Shown here piece by piece: positions 1 to 8,815 of a stretch of DNA of 64,000 nucleotides. The DNA comes from a marine gamma proteobacterium HTCC2148. Its GTDB lineage: Bacteria > Pseudomonadota > Gammaproteobacteria > Pseudomonadales > Halieaceae. The translations under genes were made by a program, and so were the position numbers. Below the pieces are notes generated by a model. The model ran no database searches. It worked only from the letters and a program-made list of their open reading frames with translations, and was not told where the DNA came from. Location of the stretch: positions 41,262-105,261 of the forward strand of contig DS999233.1 of assembly GCA_000156295.1 (NCBI GenBank), written 5' to 3'. The first letter of the stretch is position 1. The number at the start of each line of letters is the position of its first letter.

Positions 1-367
1 CCAATGCCTCACGGGAAGACTCAAGCTTACCGTCCATCAAAGCGGCAACGTCAGTCTGCTTGCCGGTGAAGGCTGCTTCGGCAACGCTGTTCACAAACGC
101 GAGGAAGTTCTCGTCTCGAGCTACAAAATCTGTTTCAGAGTTCACTTCAAGCAGAATGCCATAGCTACCGTCTTCAGCCACTCGTGTGGTGACTACGCCA
201 TCAGCGGCAGTTCGGCCGGCTTTCTTTGCAGCTTTCATGCCGCTGGACTTGCGCAGCTCTTCAATTGCAGCATCGACATTGCCATCGGCAGCGGCAAGGG
301 CTTTTTTGCATTCCAGCAGGCCCAGGCCAGTGCGCTCGCGTAATTCTTTTACCAGTTTTGCTGACAT
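1..367 (-). CDS. tsf: Elongation factor Ts, N-terminal part (cut by window edge)
   Basis: Guanine nucleotide exchange factor that recycles EF-Tu-GDP during translation. The visible 122 codons begin [20 protein letters not shown], the UBA-like N-terminal domain that docks on EF-Tu, and run into the core domain ([12 protein letters not shown], a family hallmark). The start ATG at 367 is preceded by a strong AGGAGG. It lies downstream of rpsB on the same strand, the usual rpsB-tsf operon. The C-terminal part lies beyond base 1. Confidence 0.97.
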   Translation of the reverse strand, partial: MSAKLVKELRERTGLGLLECKKALAAADGNVDAAIEELRKSSGMKAAKKAGRTAADGVVTTRVAEDGSYGILLEVNSETDFVARDENFLAFVNSVAEAAFTGKQTDVAALMDGKLESSREAL

Positions 368-423
368 TGATTGTCCTCCTATAAAATCCCGGTCCTTGGT
401 TTCCGGGAAGGCGAATCTTGGAT

Positions 424-452
424 ATAAAAAACCCGGCTGCAGTTGCGCCGGG
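424..452 (-). terminator. Intrinsic terminator/attenuator between rpsB and tsf
   Basis: On the minus strand a GC-rich stem (CCCGGC ... GCCGGG) is followed directly by a run of T. It sits in the rpsB-tsf gap, so it probably terminates part of the rpsB transcripts and lowers tsf expression. Partial termination here is an inference from position. Confidence 0.7.
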
Positions 453-502
453 AAGAAATCAGGGTCCCATCGCCACCTTTATGGCGGCGACAGGAATATC
501 AG

Positions 503-1381
503 TTACTCAGCTGCTGCTTCAGCTTTAACTTCGCCGTCGGTCGCTGCTTCAGGTGCGGCTTCAGCTGCAGGTGCGGCTTCAGCTGCAGGTGCGGCTTCGG
601 CTGCAGGCGCGGCTTCGGCTTCAGGTGCGGCTGAGACTTCAGCTTCGGCTTCCGCAGCTTCTTCGACAAACTCGTCCTTGGCCGCTGGCACTTCACCACT
701 ATTGGCCTTGCCCGCCATGCAAGCATCTGCAACGGCAGCAACATATAACTTGATAGCACGGATAGCGTCGTCATTGCCGGGGATGACGTAGTCAACACCG
801 TCAGGGTTGGAATTGGTATCAACAACGCCAATCACGGGTATACCCAGCTTGTTGGCTTCAGTGATCGCAATGCGCTCGTGATCAACGTCGATGACGAACA
901 GCGCGTCGGGTAGACCACCCATATCCTTGATACCACCAATGGAACGCTCCAGCTTTTCCATATCGCGAGTACGCATCAACGCCTCTTTCTTGGTCAGGCG
1001 CTCGAAAGTGCCGTCAGCTGCCTGAGCTTCCAAATCGCGGTAGCGCTTAATGGACGCGCGAATGGTCTTGTAGTTAGTGAGCATGCCGCCCAACCAGCGA
1101 TGGCTGACATAAGGCATACCGGAGCGCTCTGCCTGCTCCTTGATGATTTTACCCGCAGCGCGCTTGGTGCCAACGAACAAGATCTTGTTCTTGTTGCCAG
1201 CCAGGCGAGTCACCATATCCAGCGCTTCATTGAAGGCGGGAACTGTGTGCTCCAGGTTGATGATGTGAATCTTATTGCGGGCACCAAAAATGTACTGATC
1301 CATTTTAGGATTCCAGTAACGGGTCTGGTGGCCAAAGTGAGCGCCTGCCTGTAGCAGGTCGCGCATGCTTACTTGCGACAT
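503..1381 (-). CDS. rpsB: 30S ribosomal protein S2 with Ala/Glu/Pro-rich tail
   Basis: Ribosomal protein S2 of the small subunit. I start it at ATG 1381 ([20 protein letters not shown]), which is the conserved S2 N terminus; the frame continues upstream but that part is the untranslated leader. The protein has 292 residues against about 240 in E. coli; the excess is a C-terminal low-complexity tail of repeated APAAEA units (bases about 520-640), produced by an 18-bp DNA repeat. The S2 core is intact ([22 protein letters not shown]). First gene of the rpsB-tsf operon, divergent from map. Confidence 0.98.
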   Translation of the reverse strand: MSQVSMRDLLQAGAHFGHQTRYWNPKMDQYIFGARNKIHIINLEHTVPAFNEALDMVTRLAGNKNKILFVGTKRAAGKIIKEQAERSGMPYVSHRWLGGMLTNYKTIRASIKRYRDLEAQAADGTFERLTKKEALMRTRDMEKLERSIGGIKDMGGLPDALFVIDVDHERIAITEANKLGIPVIGVVDTNSNPDGVDYVIPGNDDAIRAIKLYVAAVADACMAGKANSGEVPAAKDEFVEEAAEAEAEVSAAPEAEAAPAAEAAPAAEAAPAAEAAPEAATDGEVKAEAAAE

Positions 1382-1405
1382 ATTAAATACCTTGTATTGG
1401 GTTAG

Positions 1406-1485
1406 TCCTCCACATATCCCTGCTCCAAACCCGCGTGCCAAAAATGGCCGAAGGGCACCCTGGAACAGGTGTCGATATGTGTGTG
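1406..1485 (-). promoter_or_regulatory. rpsB leader RNA (S2 autoregulatory motif)
   Basis: The 5' untranslated region of rpsB contains, on the minus strand, GACACCTGTTCCAGGGTGCC, a CCTTCGG-type loop, CACGCGGGTTTGGAGCAG and ATATGTGGAGGA. These are the conserved blocks of the gammaproteobacterial rpsB leader, to which S2 is known to feed back on rpsB-tsf translation. CATATCG and ATATGTG can pair to close the structure. The rest of the 1382-1708 gap shows only the rpsB and map promoter areas. Confidence 0.85.
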
Positions 1486-1708
1486 TCATTTAGTTCTCAT
1501 CTACCTGAGACCGCACCAGAAATGGCTCGACCCCGATAAAAAGAGGCGCGCTTTATACCATAAGGACCACCATGGATAAAGGATTAAATGCCCCCAGAAT
1601 CGGTAGGTGTTACCCGCATCGCCGCCAATTGCGGTAGACTGTGCGTCCTCCCGCCTACTCGATAGGCAAAAGGCAATATTTTTTACCTGTTAAATCAATG
1701 AGTTGTGC

Positions 1709-2488
1709 ATGGCCGTAACAATTAAAAGAGCAGATGAGATAGAGAAGATGCGGGTGGCAGGTGCACTCGCTGCCGAGGTACTGGAAATGATAGAGCCTCA
1801 CGCCCAGGTGGGCGTAACAACGGGCGAACTTGATCGCATCTGCCACGACTATATTATCAGCAAGGGCGCAATTCCGGCCCCCCTGGATTATCACGGTTTT
1901 CCCCGCTCTATCTGCACGTCTATCAACGATGTGGTCTGTCACGGCATTCCTTCTGAATCCAAAAAGTTAAAAAATGGCGATATCGTCAATATCGACGTGA
2001 CTGTGATCAAAGAGGAGTATCACGGCGATACCAGCATTATGGTGCAAGTGGGCGACGTAGCCCCCCACGCCCAGCGCCTGATTCAAGTCACTCAGGAATG
2101 CCTCTACACGGCGCTGGACATTGTCCGCCCCGGCACCACTCTGGGCGACATCGGAGCGGTGATACAAGCCCATGCTGAGAAGAACTACTATTCAGTGGTG
2201 CGTGAATACTGCGGCCACGGTATTGGCAAAGTCTTTCATGAAGACCCCCAAGTGCTCCACTACGGCAAAAAAGGTGCTGGACTGGTTCTGGAAGAAGGCA
2301 TGACCTTTACCATTGAACCGATGATTAACGCGGGCAAACGCCAAACCAAGCTCAACCAGAAAGACGGTTGGACAGTCACCACTAGGGACGGTCGTTTATC
2401 TGCACAGTGGGAACACACCCTGGGTGTCACTGCCGATGGATGCGAGATTTTCACCCGTCGCTCGAGCGAAAGCTTTCAGGGCAGCTAG
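1709..2488 (+). CDS. map: Methionine aminopeptidase type I
   Basis: Removes the initiator methionine from nascent proteins; cytosolic dinuclear metalloenzyme. 259 residues, the usual length of type Ia MAP. Metal ligands are visible in order: Asp in NIDVTVIKEEYHGD (two Asp), His in CGHGIGKVFHE, Glu in TIEPMIN and Glu in QWEHTLGV. ATG 1709 is chosen over an in-frame TTG at 1703 because MAVTIKRADEIEKMRVAG is the typical N terminus. Its TAG stop shares one base with the GTG of glnD, so the two are translationally coupled. Divergent from rpsB. Confidence 0.98.
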   Translation: MAVTIKRADEIEKMRVAGALAAEVLEMIEPHAQVGVTTGELDRICHDYIISKGAIPAPLDYHGFPRSICTSINDVVCHGIPSESKKLKNGDIVNIDVTVIKEEYHGDTSIMVQVGDVAPHAQRLIQVTQECLYTALDIVRPGTTLGDIGAVIQAHAEKNYYSVVREYCGHGIGKVFHEDPQVLHYGKKGAGLVLEEGMTFTIEPMINAGKRQTKLNQKDGWTVTTRDGRLSAQWEHTLGVTADGCEIFTRRSSESFQGS

Positions 2489-5163
2489 TGAACTCAACCC
2501 CGACCACCCTACCCCGGGACTTGTTCGACACTGCCGCATTTACCGCGGGACTCAGCAGCGGTAACGCGCTGGATGCCTGCAAAACGGCTATCGCAGAAAC
2601 TACTGCCGTATTACACCAGCGGTTTCGTGAGGGCGCTGAGACAGGAATGTTGCTGCGCCAACGTGCCTCATTTATAGATGCCCTGCTGGGCAGTCTTTGG
2701 GATCAGCAGGGGTGGCAATCCGAGAATCTTGCACTGGTCGCTGTTGGCGGCTACGGCAGAGGCGAGCTACATCCTCATTCCGACGTGGATATCCTTATTC
2801 TGTTAGGAGAGGACTGCAAAGGCGCTGAAAGCCAGCTGGAAAAATTCCTTACCCTGCTCTGGGACATAGGACTGGATATCGGACACAGCGTCCGCACAGT
2901 GACTGAATGCGTGGAGAAAGCCGCGGCCGAGATCACCGTTCTCACCAACCTTATGGAAGCGCGAGTCCTGCGCGGACCAGAGCAGCTAATGGGTGAGGTA
3001 CGTCATCTTACCGGCCCTAAAGAAATGTGGCCAAGCCCAGATTTTTACCGGGCCAAGCTGGAAGAGCAACGTGCACGTCATACCAAGTTTGCCGACAATG
3101 AATACAATTTGGAGCCTAACGTAAAAAGTTCTCCAGGCGGCCTGCGTGACCTGCAGATTATCGGCTGGATCGCCGAGCGCCACTTCGGCGTTGAGTCTCT
3201 GGATAGGCTGACCTCGGAAGAATTCCTCAATCCGGAAGAAATGGACATTCTCAAGCGAGAGCGCGAATTTATGTGGAAGGTGCGCTATGCCTTGCATATG
3301 CTGACCAACCGGGAAGAGGACCGTCTGCTGTTCGACCACCAGCGCTCGCTAGCCGAACTGTGGGGCTTCGAGGACGGGGACAAGCTGGCGGTGGAGCAAT
3401 TCATGCAACTCTACTACCGCTCTGCCCAGGCGCTGAGCATGCTCAACGAAGTACTGATCCAGAATTTTGATCAGGACCTGCTGACCGCAGAGGGCGACCA
3501 CGAAATCCTGGAACTCAATGGCCGCTTTCAAATGCGCAACGGCTATATTGAAGCTCGCAACGATAACGTCTTCAACGTAGACCCTTCCGCCATTCTCGAG
3601 GTTTTCCTGCTCAGCGCTCGCAACGATGCGATCAACGGCATTGCCGCGCCCACTATTCGCTTGCTCCGCAATAGCCTGCATCTGATTGATGACAACTTCC
3701 GCGCCAGCGATATCAACAAAAAAATGTTTATCGATCTGCTGCGTTCGCCCTATAAACTGACGCGCCAACTTAAACGCATGGTGCGCTACGGCGTGATGGG
3801 GCGCTACATACCCGAGTTTGGACGCATTATTGGCCAAATGCAGCACGACCTGTTCCATGCTTATACTGTAGACGCACACACGCTGGAGGTGATCGAGAAC
3901 ATGCGACGCTTCCAGATTCCAGAATTTGCAGACCGCTTCCCGGTAACCAGTCGAGTCGCCAGTCGATTATCCAAAATTGAATTGCTCTATCTGGCAGGCC
4001 TGTTTCACGACATAGGCAAGGGTCGCGGCGGAGACCACTCTGAACTGGGAGCTGTCGATGCGGAAAAGTTCTGCACCGCACATGGCCTGAGTAAACGCGA
4101 TGTCAATCTGGTTGTCTGGCTGGTACAGAACCATCTGACCATGTCGGCCGTGTCGCAACGCAGGGACATTTCCGATCCCGATGTCATTCTGCAATTTGGC
4201 CAGCACGTGGGAGACCAGGACCGGCTGGACTATTTATTTGCTCTTACGGTTGCGGACATTAACGGCACCAACCCTACCCTCTGGAATGCCTGGCGCGGCA
4301 GCCTGTTGCGCCAGCTCTATACCGAAACCAAACGCGCGCTGCGACGGGGCCTCGAAAACCCCGTCGACAAGCAGGTATGGATTGACGAGACCCGAGAAAC
4401 CGCGATTGATTCGCTGGAATATCGTGGTTTTACGATCGAGGAAATTGAAGAACTTTGGCAGGAGCGGGGCGAGGATTATTTCCTCAGAGAGAAAGCCGAA
4501 GATATCGCCTGGCACACCGAGGCGATTGCAGGCCACCACGACAAAAGCACACCTCTGGTTGCCATTCGATCCAGCTTAGATTCCAACGTCGCCAACACCA
4601 CCCAAATATTTATTCACGCTCGCTCTCATGCGCAACTGTTTTCCCGAATTTGCGCGCAGTTGGAACAACTGGACCTGTCAATCCACGATGCTCGCATCTA
4701 CAACGCCAACGATGGCATGACTCTGGATACGTTTTTCGTTCTGGGTTCTGATGGTAAGTCCATCGCAGAAGACAGCACTCGCATCAACCATATTCGTGAA
4801 CACCTGTCGCTGACTCTCAGCGATACTGACAACGCCAGGGATATCGTGCAGCGACGCACACCGCGGGCCAAGAAATCATTTTCCGTACCGACTGAAACAG
4901 CCATGGCTGTGGACGAGGTGAAAAACTACTCAGTGCTCGAAATCGCCACTCCGGATCGTCCAGGCTTACTCGCCCGCATTGGCCGCATTTTTGTTGAGTA
5001 CGACATTGAGCTTCAGGCGGCTAAAATTCAAACGCTGGGAGAAAGAGTAGAGGACGTATTCTTCATCACTGATGCAAAGCAACAGCCCATCACCGACCCC
5101 GAGCTATGCGAAGCCATTCAGCAAGCGATTTGCGATGAACTGAATGAGCAAGCAGTCGCCTGA
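2488..5163 (+). CDS. glnD: Bifunctional PII uridylyltransferase/uridylyl-removing enzyme
   Basis: Glutamine sensor that uridylylates PII proteins (GlnB/GlnK) under nitrogen limitation and removes UMP when glutamine is plentiful. 891 residues from GTG 2488, matching the family. Domains: nucleotidyltransferase with GGYGRGELHPHSDVDIL at about residues 87-103 (DVD metal ligands); central helical domain; HD hydrolase with LFHDIGKGRGGDHSELG near residue 505; two C-terminal ACT domains (PDRPGLLARIGRIF near residue 825). The open frame extends upstream to 2407 inside map, but the start overlapping the map stop gives the expected length. Confidence 0.97.
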   Translation: MNSTPTTLPRDLFDTAAFTAGLSSGNALDACKTAIAETTAVLHQRFREGAETGMLLRQRASFIDALLGSLWDQQGWQSENLALVAVGGYGRGELHPHSDVDILILLGEDCKGAESQLEKFLTLLWDIGLDIGHSVRTVTECVEKAAAEITVLTNLMEARVLRGPEQLMGEVRHLTGPKEMWPSPDFYRAKLEEQRARHTKFADNEYNLEPNVKSSPGGLRDLQIIGWIAERHFGVESLDRLTSEEFLNPEEMDILKREREFMWKVRYALHMLTNREEDRLLFDHQRSLAELWGFEDGDKLAVEQFMQLYYRSAQALSMLNEVLIQNFDQDLLTAEGDHEILELNGRFQMRNGYIEARNDNVFNVDPSAILEVFLLSARNDAINGIAAPTIRLLRNSLHLIDDNFRASDINKKMFIDLLRSPYKLTRQLKRMVRYGVMGRYIPEFGRIIGQMQHDLFHAYTVDAHTLEVIENMRRFQIPEFADRFPVTSRVASRLSKIELLYLAGLFHDIGKGRGGDHSELGAVDAEKFCTAHGLSKRDVNLVVWLVQNHLTMSAVSQRRDISDPDVILQFGQHVGDQDRLDYLFALTVADINGTNPTLWNAWRGSLLRQLYTETKRALRRGLENPVDKQVWIDETRETAIDSLEYRGFTIEEIEELWQERGEDYFLREKAEDIAWHTEAIAGHHDKSTPLVAIRSSLDSNVANTTQIFIHARSHAQLFSRICAQLEQLDLSIHDARIYNANDGMTLDTFFVLGSDGKSIAEDSTRINHIREHLSLTLSDTDNARDIVQRRTPRAKKSFSVPTETAMAVDEVKNYSVLEIATPDRPGLLARIGRIFVEYDIELQAAKIQTLGERVEDVFFITDAKQQPITDPELCEAIQQAICDELNEQAVA

Positions 5164-5178
5164 TTTGCGGACTCCCTA

Positions 5179-6369
5179 ATGAACCCCGATCTGCTGAATT
5201 TACAGCCATATCCTTTCGAACAGTTGCGGCAACTATTTGTTGATCTGCAGCCTCCTGCGGACAAATCACACATTGCTCTGTCGATAGGAGAGCCTAAGCA
5301 CCCGTCCCCGCGATTTGTGATGCAGGCCCTGGCTGAAAACCTCGATAAGCTCTCCAATTACCCATTAACCAAAGGCATGCCCGAGTTGCGGGAGTCAATT
5401 GCGGGATGGCTACAACGACGCTTCAAATTGCAAGGCCTGGACGGTGAAAGTCAGGTGTTACCCGTGAACGGCACCAGGGAAGGCCTGTTCGCCTTTGCCC
5501 AGGCTGCGGTGACCGCGGGGCCTGACGCGCTGGTACTGAGCCCCAATCCGTTTTATCAAATCTACGAAGGCGCTGCGCTGCTGGCTGGTGCTCAACCCGT
5601 GTTTATCAATTGCAACGAAGATAACGGCTTTCTTCCCGACTTCGACAGCGTCAGTGATGAGCAGTGGCAACGTTGCCAGCTGTTGTTTCTGTGTAGCCCG
5701 GGAAACCCCACTGGCGCTATTACTCCCATTGAGCAATTGCAGCAACTGATTAGGCTCGCGCAACAGCACGACTTCATCATTGCCTCCGATGAATGCTACT
5801 CGGAAATATATTTTGATGAAGACAATCCACCACCGGGGCTGCTGCAAGCCTGCGCCGCCATGGGCGAACACGATTACCGCAACTGCGTGGTTTTTCACTC
5901 CCTATCAAAGCGCTCCAACCTGCCAGGACTGCGATCCGGCTTTGTTGCCGGAGACGCCGACGTGCTGGCTAAATTCCTGCTCTACCGAACTTATCACGGT
6001 TGCGCGATGCCACCGCATCATCAAGTCGCCAGTGTAGCCGCATGGGATGATGAGGCACACGTCGTTGCCAACCGATCACTGTATCGGGAGAAGTTTCAGG
6101 CGGTGATGGCCACTCTCGATGGACAACTTAATGTCAGCTTGCCTGATGCGGGCTTTTACCTGTGGCCAAAAACACCAGTTCCCGAGACCGATTTCGCCCG
6201 GGCGTTATATTCGGAGGAACACATCACCGTACTCCCTGGCAGTTACCTTGCTCGCGAGGCACAGGGCATTAATCCCGGAAGAAACCGGGTGCGCATGGCC
6301 CTGGTAGCAGAGCTGGACCAGTGCGTGGAAGCCGCCCAGCGCATGGTTCATCTGCTGGGAAGATTGTAG
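5179..6369 (+). CDS. dapC: Succinyldiaminopimelate aminotransferase (DapC type)
   Basis: PLP-dependent class I/II aminotransferase of 396 residues. The N terminus (MNPDLLNLQPYPFEQLRQLF) and the position directly after glnD are those of DapC, which makes N-succinyl-LL-diaminopimelate for lysine and peptidoglycan. Visible motifs: NPFYQIYEGAALLAG, SPGNPTGA, SDECYSEIY, and the Schiff-base lysine in SLSKRSNLPGLRSG at about residue 243. Starts 15 bp after glnD. ArgD-like or other aminotransferase activity cannot be excluded from sequence alone. Confidence 0.92.
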   Translation: MNPDLLNLQPYPFEQLRQLFVDLQPPADKSHIALSIGEPKHPSPRFVMQALAENLDKLSNYPLTKGMPELRESIAGWLQRRFKLQGLDGESQVLPVNGTREGLFAFAQAAVTAGPDALVLSPNPFYQIYEGAALLAGAQPVFINCNEDNGFLPDFDSVSDEQWQRCQLLFLCSPGNPTGAITPIEQLQQLIRLAQQHDFIIASDECYSEIYFDEDNPPPGLLQACAAMGEHDYRNCVVFHSLSKRSNLPGLRSGFVAGDADVLAKFLLYRTYHGCAMPPHHQVASVAAWDDEAHVVANRSLYREKFQAVMATLDGQLNVSLPDAGFYLWPKTPVPETDFARALYSEEHITVLPGSYLAREAQGINPGRNRVRMALVAELDQCVEAAQRMVHLLGRL

Positions 6370-6379
6370 GTAGTCACAG

Positions 6380-7033
6380 ATGCTCAAAGCGGAACGAGTC
6401 GAATACATTCTCCAGCGCCTGCAGGCACTGTATCCTGAAACGCCGGTACCCCTGGACCACACCGATCCATACACCTTGCTTATCGCCGTGCTGTTGAGCG
6501 CCCAGTGCACCGACGAGCGAGTCAACCAGGTGACTCCCGCCCTTTTTGCGCTGGCTGATAATCCGCACGACATGGCGTCGCTGGACGTTGAGCAAATCCG
6601 GCTAATTATTCGTCCCTGTGGCTTATCTCCGCAAAAATCAAAGGCGATTAAACGCCTGAGCGAAATCTTGCTGGACGAGCACGATGCAGTGGTACCCGCA
6701 GATATGGAGGCCCTGGAGCGACTTCCAGGAGTGGGGCATAAAACTGCCAGCGTGGTGATGTCTCAGGCATTTGGCGTACCCGCGTTTCCAGTAGACACCC
6801 ACATTCATCGCCTGGCCCAGCGCTGGGGGCTGACCTCGGGCAAGAATGTGGTGCAGACCGAGCGTGATTTAAAGCGTCTATTCGCAGAGGAACACTGGAA
6901 CAGGCTACATCTCCAGATTATTTTTTATGGTCGTGAGTTTTGCTCTGCCCGGGGCTGTGATGGGCGGGTCTGCGAGATATGTACCACCTGTTATCCGCAT
7001 CGAAAGCACCCTAAGAAAACGCTCAAAGCCTAG
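6380..7033 (+). CDS. nth: Endonuclease III (DNA glycosylase/AP lyase)
   Basis: Base excision repair glycosylase for oxidised pyrimidines. 217 residues. Helix-hairpin-helix LERLPGVGHKTA carries the catalytic lysine (about residue 120) and VDTHIHRLAQR carries the catalytic aspartate (about 138), matching E. coli numbering. The C-terminal iron-sulfur segment is odd: cysteines are spaced C-x4-C-x4-C-x2-C-x2-C, whereas the usual pattern is C-x6-C-x2-C-x5-C, so one standard ligand position is a glycine and another cysteine must substitute. Starts 10 bp after dapC. Confidence 0.95.
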   Translation: MLKAERVEYILQRLQALYPETPVPLDHTDPYTLLIAVLLSAQCTDERVNQVTPALFALADNPHDMASLDVEQIRLIIRPCGLSPQKSKAIKRLSEILLDEHDAVVPADMEALERLPGVGHKTASVVMSQAFGVPAFPVDTHIHRLAQRWGLTSGKNVVQTERDLKRLFAEEHWNRLHLQIIFYGREFCSARGCDGRVCEICTTCYPHRKHPKKTLKA

Positions 7034-7118
7034 CGCTCTCATAATCTCGGCGCTGAAAATAGCTGTCTAGTAAGGAGCCGACACCGGAACTTCCCGCGTC
7101 GAATTTTTCGTCAGCAAA

Positions 7119-7727
7119 TCAATCGTAAGAAATCCGTCCTTTCATAAATTTTTCACGGTTCTCGCGCTTCTTATCCTCGCTCTTACGCAGCAGAACATAA
7201 ACAGCCCCGGTGCCACCATGCCGCGGCTGCGCACTGTGAAACGCCTGCACAATCTCAAGCTCCCGCAGCCAGTGATCAGTGCATCCCTTGAGGATAGAAC
7301 TGCGCTCGCGCTCCGCCTTGCTCTCTCCCTTGCCGTGAATAACCATTACACTGCGAATACCGAGACCATAAGTCTCTTGAATAAACTCATACAGCTCTTT
7401 TCGGGCAATCGCCACCGTCATACGGTGAAGATCCAATCGCGCTTCGGCCTCATAGCGCCCCTGTTTCAACTTGCGAAAAACACCATTCTGGATACCGGGG
7501 CGCTTGAACTCAAGCACATACCAGGGGTCCAGCGGCGTAACGGCGAGACCATCCTCGGTCAGAATATTGCCATCGCGGGTCTTGTCCAGCACCGCCGCTT
7601 CTCGCCGCTGCTCCAGCGATGTGTCGCGGTCGTTCTGCTTGGGTGTCACGCGCACCCGCCGCTCCCGCTTAAGGGGGGCGACGTCCGTCATTTCGTCGAG
7701 GAACAAGCTCTCTTCATCGTCTGTCAT
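7119..7727 (-). CDS. Smr domain protein (SmrA-like)
   Basis: 202-residue protein with a C-terminal Smr (small MutS-related) domain: LDLHRMTVAIARKELYEF, then VMVIHGKGES and HWLRELEIVQAFHSAQPRHGG. Smr domains are nucleases; stand-alone proteobacterial members (SmrA/SmrB) act on DNA or on mRNA at collided ribosomes, and which role applies here is not visible. The first 90 residues are charged and basic. Start ATG 7727 (MTDDEESLFLDEM) is chosen over upstream in-frame codons since it matches family N termini. Transcribed towards nth, divergent from the CWC gene. Confidence 0.9.
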   Translation of the reverse strand: MTDDEESLFLDEMTDVAPLKRERRVRVTPKQNDRDTSLEQRREAAVLDKTRDGNILTEDGLAVTPLDPWYVLEFKRPGIQNGVFRKLKQGRYEAEARLDLHRMTVAIARKELYEFIQETYGLGIRSVMVIHGKGESKAERERSSILKGCTDHWLRELEIVQAFHSAQPRHGGTGAVYVLLRKSEDKKRENREKFMKGRISYD

Positions 7728-7789
7728 AGATACACTCACTCTGCTGTGGGCTATTATAGCGTCCAAAGAATGGCAGCAGGCACACAAAC

Positions 7790-7990
7790 ATGGACAACAA
7801 CAGCGCCGACAAGTGCCCGTTGTGTGACAGCGACAATCTGTGTGCTATCGCAGCGGGCCGCCCCGCGGACAGTTGCTGGTGTGTGCAGGCGGATATCTCT
7901 GCTATCGCATTAAATGCGCTGCCCGAATCTGAGCGCGGTGTTCGCTGTATCTGCCCGACCTGTGGCAAAAGTGAGAGGTGTGAAAATTGA
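7790..7990 (+). CDS. Small cysteine-rich CWC family protein
   Basis: 66-residue zinc-ribbon-like protein. Cysteine pairs CPLC, CWC and CPTC with the central D-S-CWCVQ segment match the cysteine-rich CWC family of unknown function. The stop TGA overlaps the TTG start of the following cysZ-like gene, so the two are coupled. This gene is well placed as a short partner of cysZ; no function is established. Confidence 0.8.
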   Translation: MDNNSADKCPLCDSDNLCAIAAGRPADSCWCVQADISAIALNALPESERGVRCICPTCGKSERCEN

Positions 7991-8724
7991 AAGGTAATGT
8001 CGTTGGAGGAGTGGGTTATCTGTTGGATGGAGCAAAAATGCTGGGGCACCCATCTTTACGCCTGTTCGTGTTAGTGCCGCTCACAATCAACATACTGATC
8101 TTCGGCACCTTAATCGGCTACGGGTTCAGTTACCTGACTGAATTTATGGATAGCTGGCTGTCTTGGATTCCAGACTGGCTGGGCTTTATCGAGTGGATTC
8201 TCTGGCCCCTGATTGGCATCACCTTCAGCCTGATTACCGGTTATCTATTTACCGCCGTGGCGCTGATCATCGCTTCGCCATTCAATGGCCTGTTGGCGGA
8301 AAAAGCAGAGGAGTTGGTGACTGGAAAGCCGGTGAGTGGCCCTGAAGGCCTGGCCAATGCATTGATGCTGGTGCCACGAGGCATCATTCGAGAACTGGCT
8401 AAATTGATGTATTACGTGCCCATGGCGGCGTTTGTACTGCTAATCACCTTTATTCCCGGACTGAACGCTATTGCACCCTTACTTTGGTTCCTTTTAGGCG
8501 CCTGGATGATGTCTATTCAGTTCGTGGACTACCCCATGGATAATCACCAATTAAGCTTTGCCGATGTAAAGGAGGCCGTGCGCAGCCGACGCTTGAGCAG
8601 CATGGGTTTTGGTGGAGTAGTCGCCCTGTGCACGGGAATCCCGATTGTTAATTTCTTCGTAGTGCCAGCAGCGGTGGTAGGCGCCACTTTGCTGTGGTGC
8701 GAGGAACTGGATCGGGTGAGATAA
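7987..8724 (+). CDS. cysZ: CysZ-family sulfate transporter-like membrane protein
   Basis: 245-residue inner membrane protein with at least four hydrophobic segments. It aligns by eye with E. coli CysZ along its whole length: RLFVLVPLTINILIFG, WILWPLIGITFSLITGYLF, the hallmark SPFNGLLAEKAEELVTG, FIPGLNAIAPLLWFLLGAWM, YPMDNH and the C-terminal AAVVGATLLW. CysZ imports sulfate for cysteine synthesis. The start is TTG 7987, overlapping the previous stop; there is no better-placed ATG before the conserved region. Confidence 0.9.
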   Translation: MKGNVVGGVGYLLDGAKMLGHPSLRLFVLVPLTINILIFGTLIGYGFSYLTEFMDSWLSWIPDWLGFIEWILWPLIGITFSLITGYLFTAVALIIASPFNGLLAEKAEELVTGKPVSGPEGLANALMLVPRGIIRELAKLMYYVPMAAFVLLITFIPGLNAIAPLLWFLLGAWMMSIQFVDYPMDNHQLSFADVKEAVRSRRLSSMGFGGVVALCTGIPIVNFFVVPAAVVGATLLWCEELDRVR

Positions 8725-8815
8725 CGTGACCGATACCCAACCAGCACTAAGCCAGTTTATCGACTCCAGAATACTGAATCCCCGCACGGGCGGGGGTAAG
8801 AAGGCAAGCCGTTGA

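Noticed and set aside
540-640. Short regular repeats that could suggest a CRISPR array
   Set aside because: Units are contiguous in-frame codons without spacers; no cas genes in the window. No CRISPR array was found anywhere.
186-791. Long open frames antisense to rpsB, with Ala-rich or Leu/Arg-rich repeats
   Set aside because: They mirror the GC-rich repeat that codes for the S2 tail; no ribosome binding site or family, and S2 on the other strand is certain.
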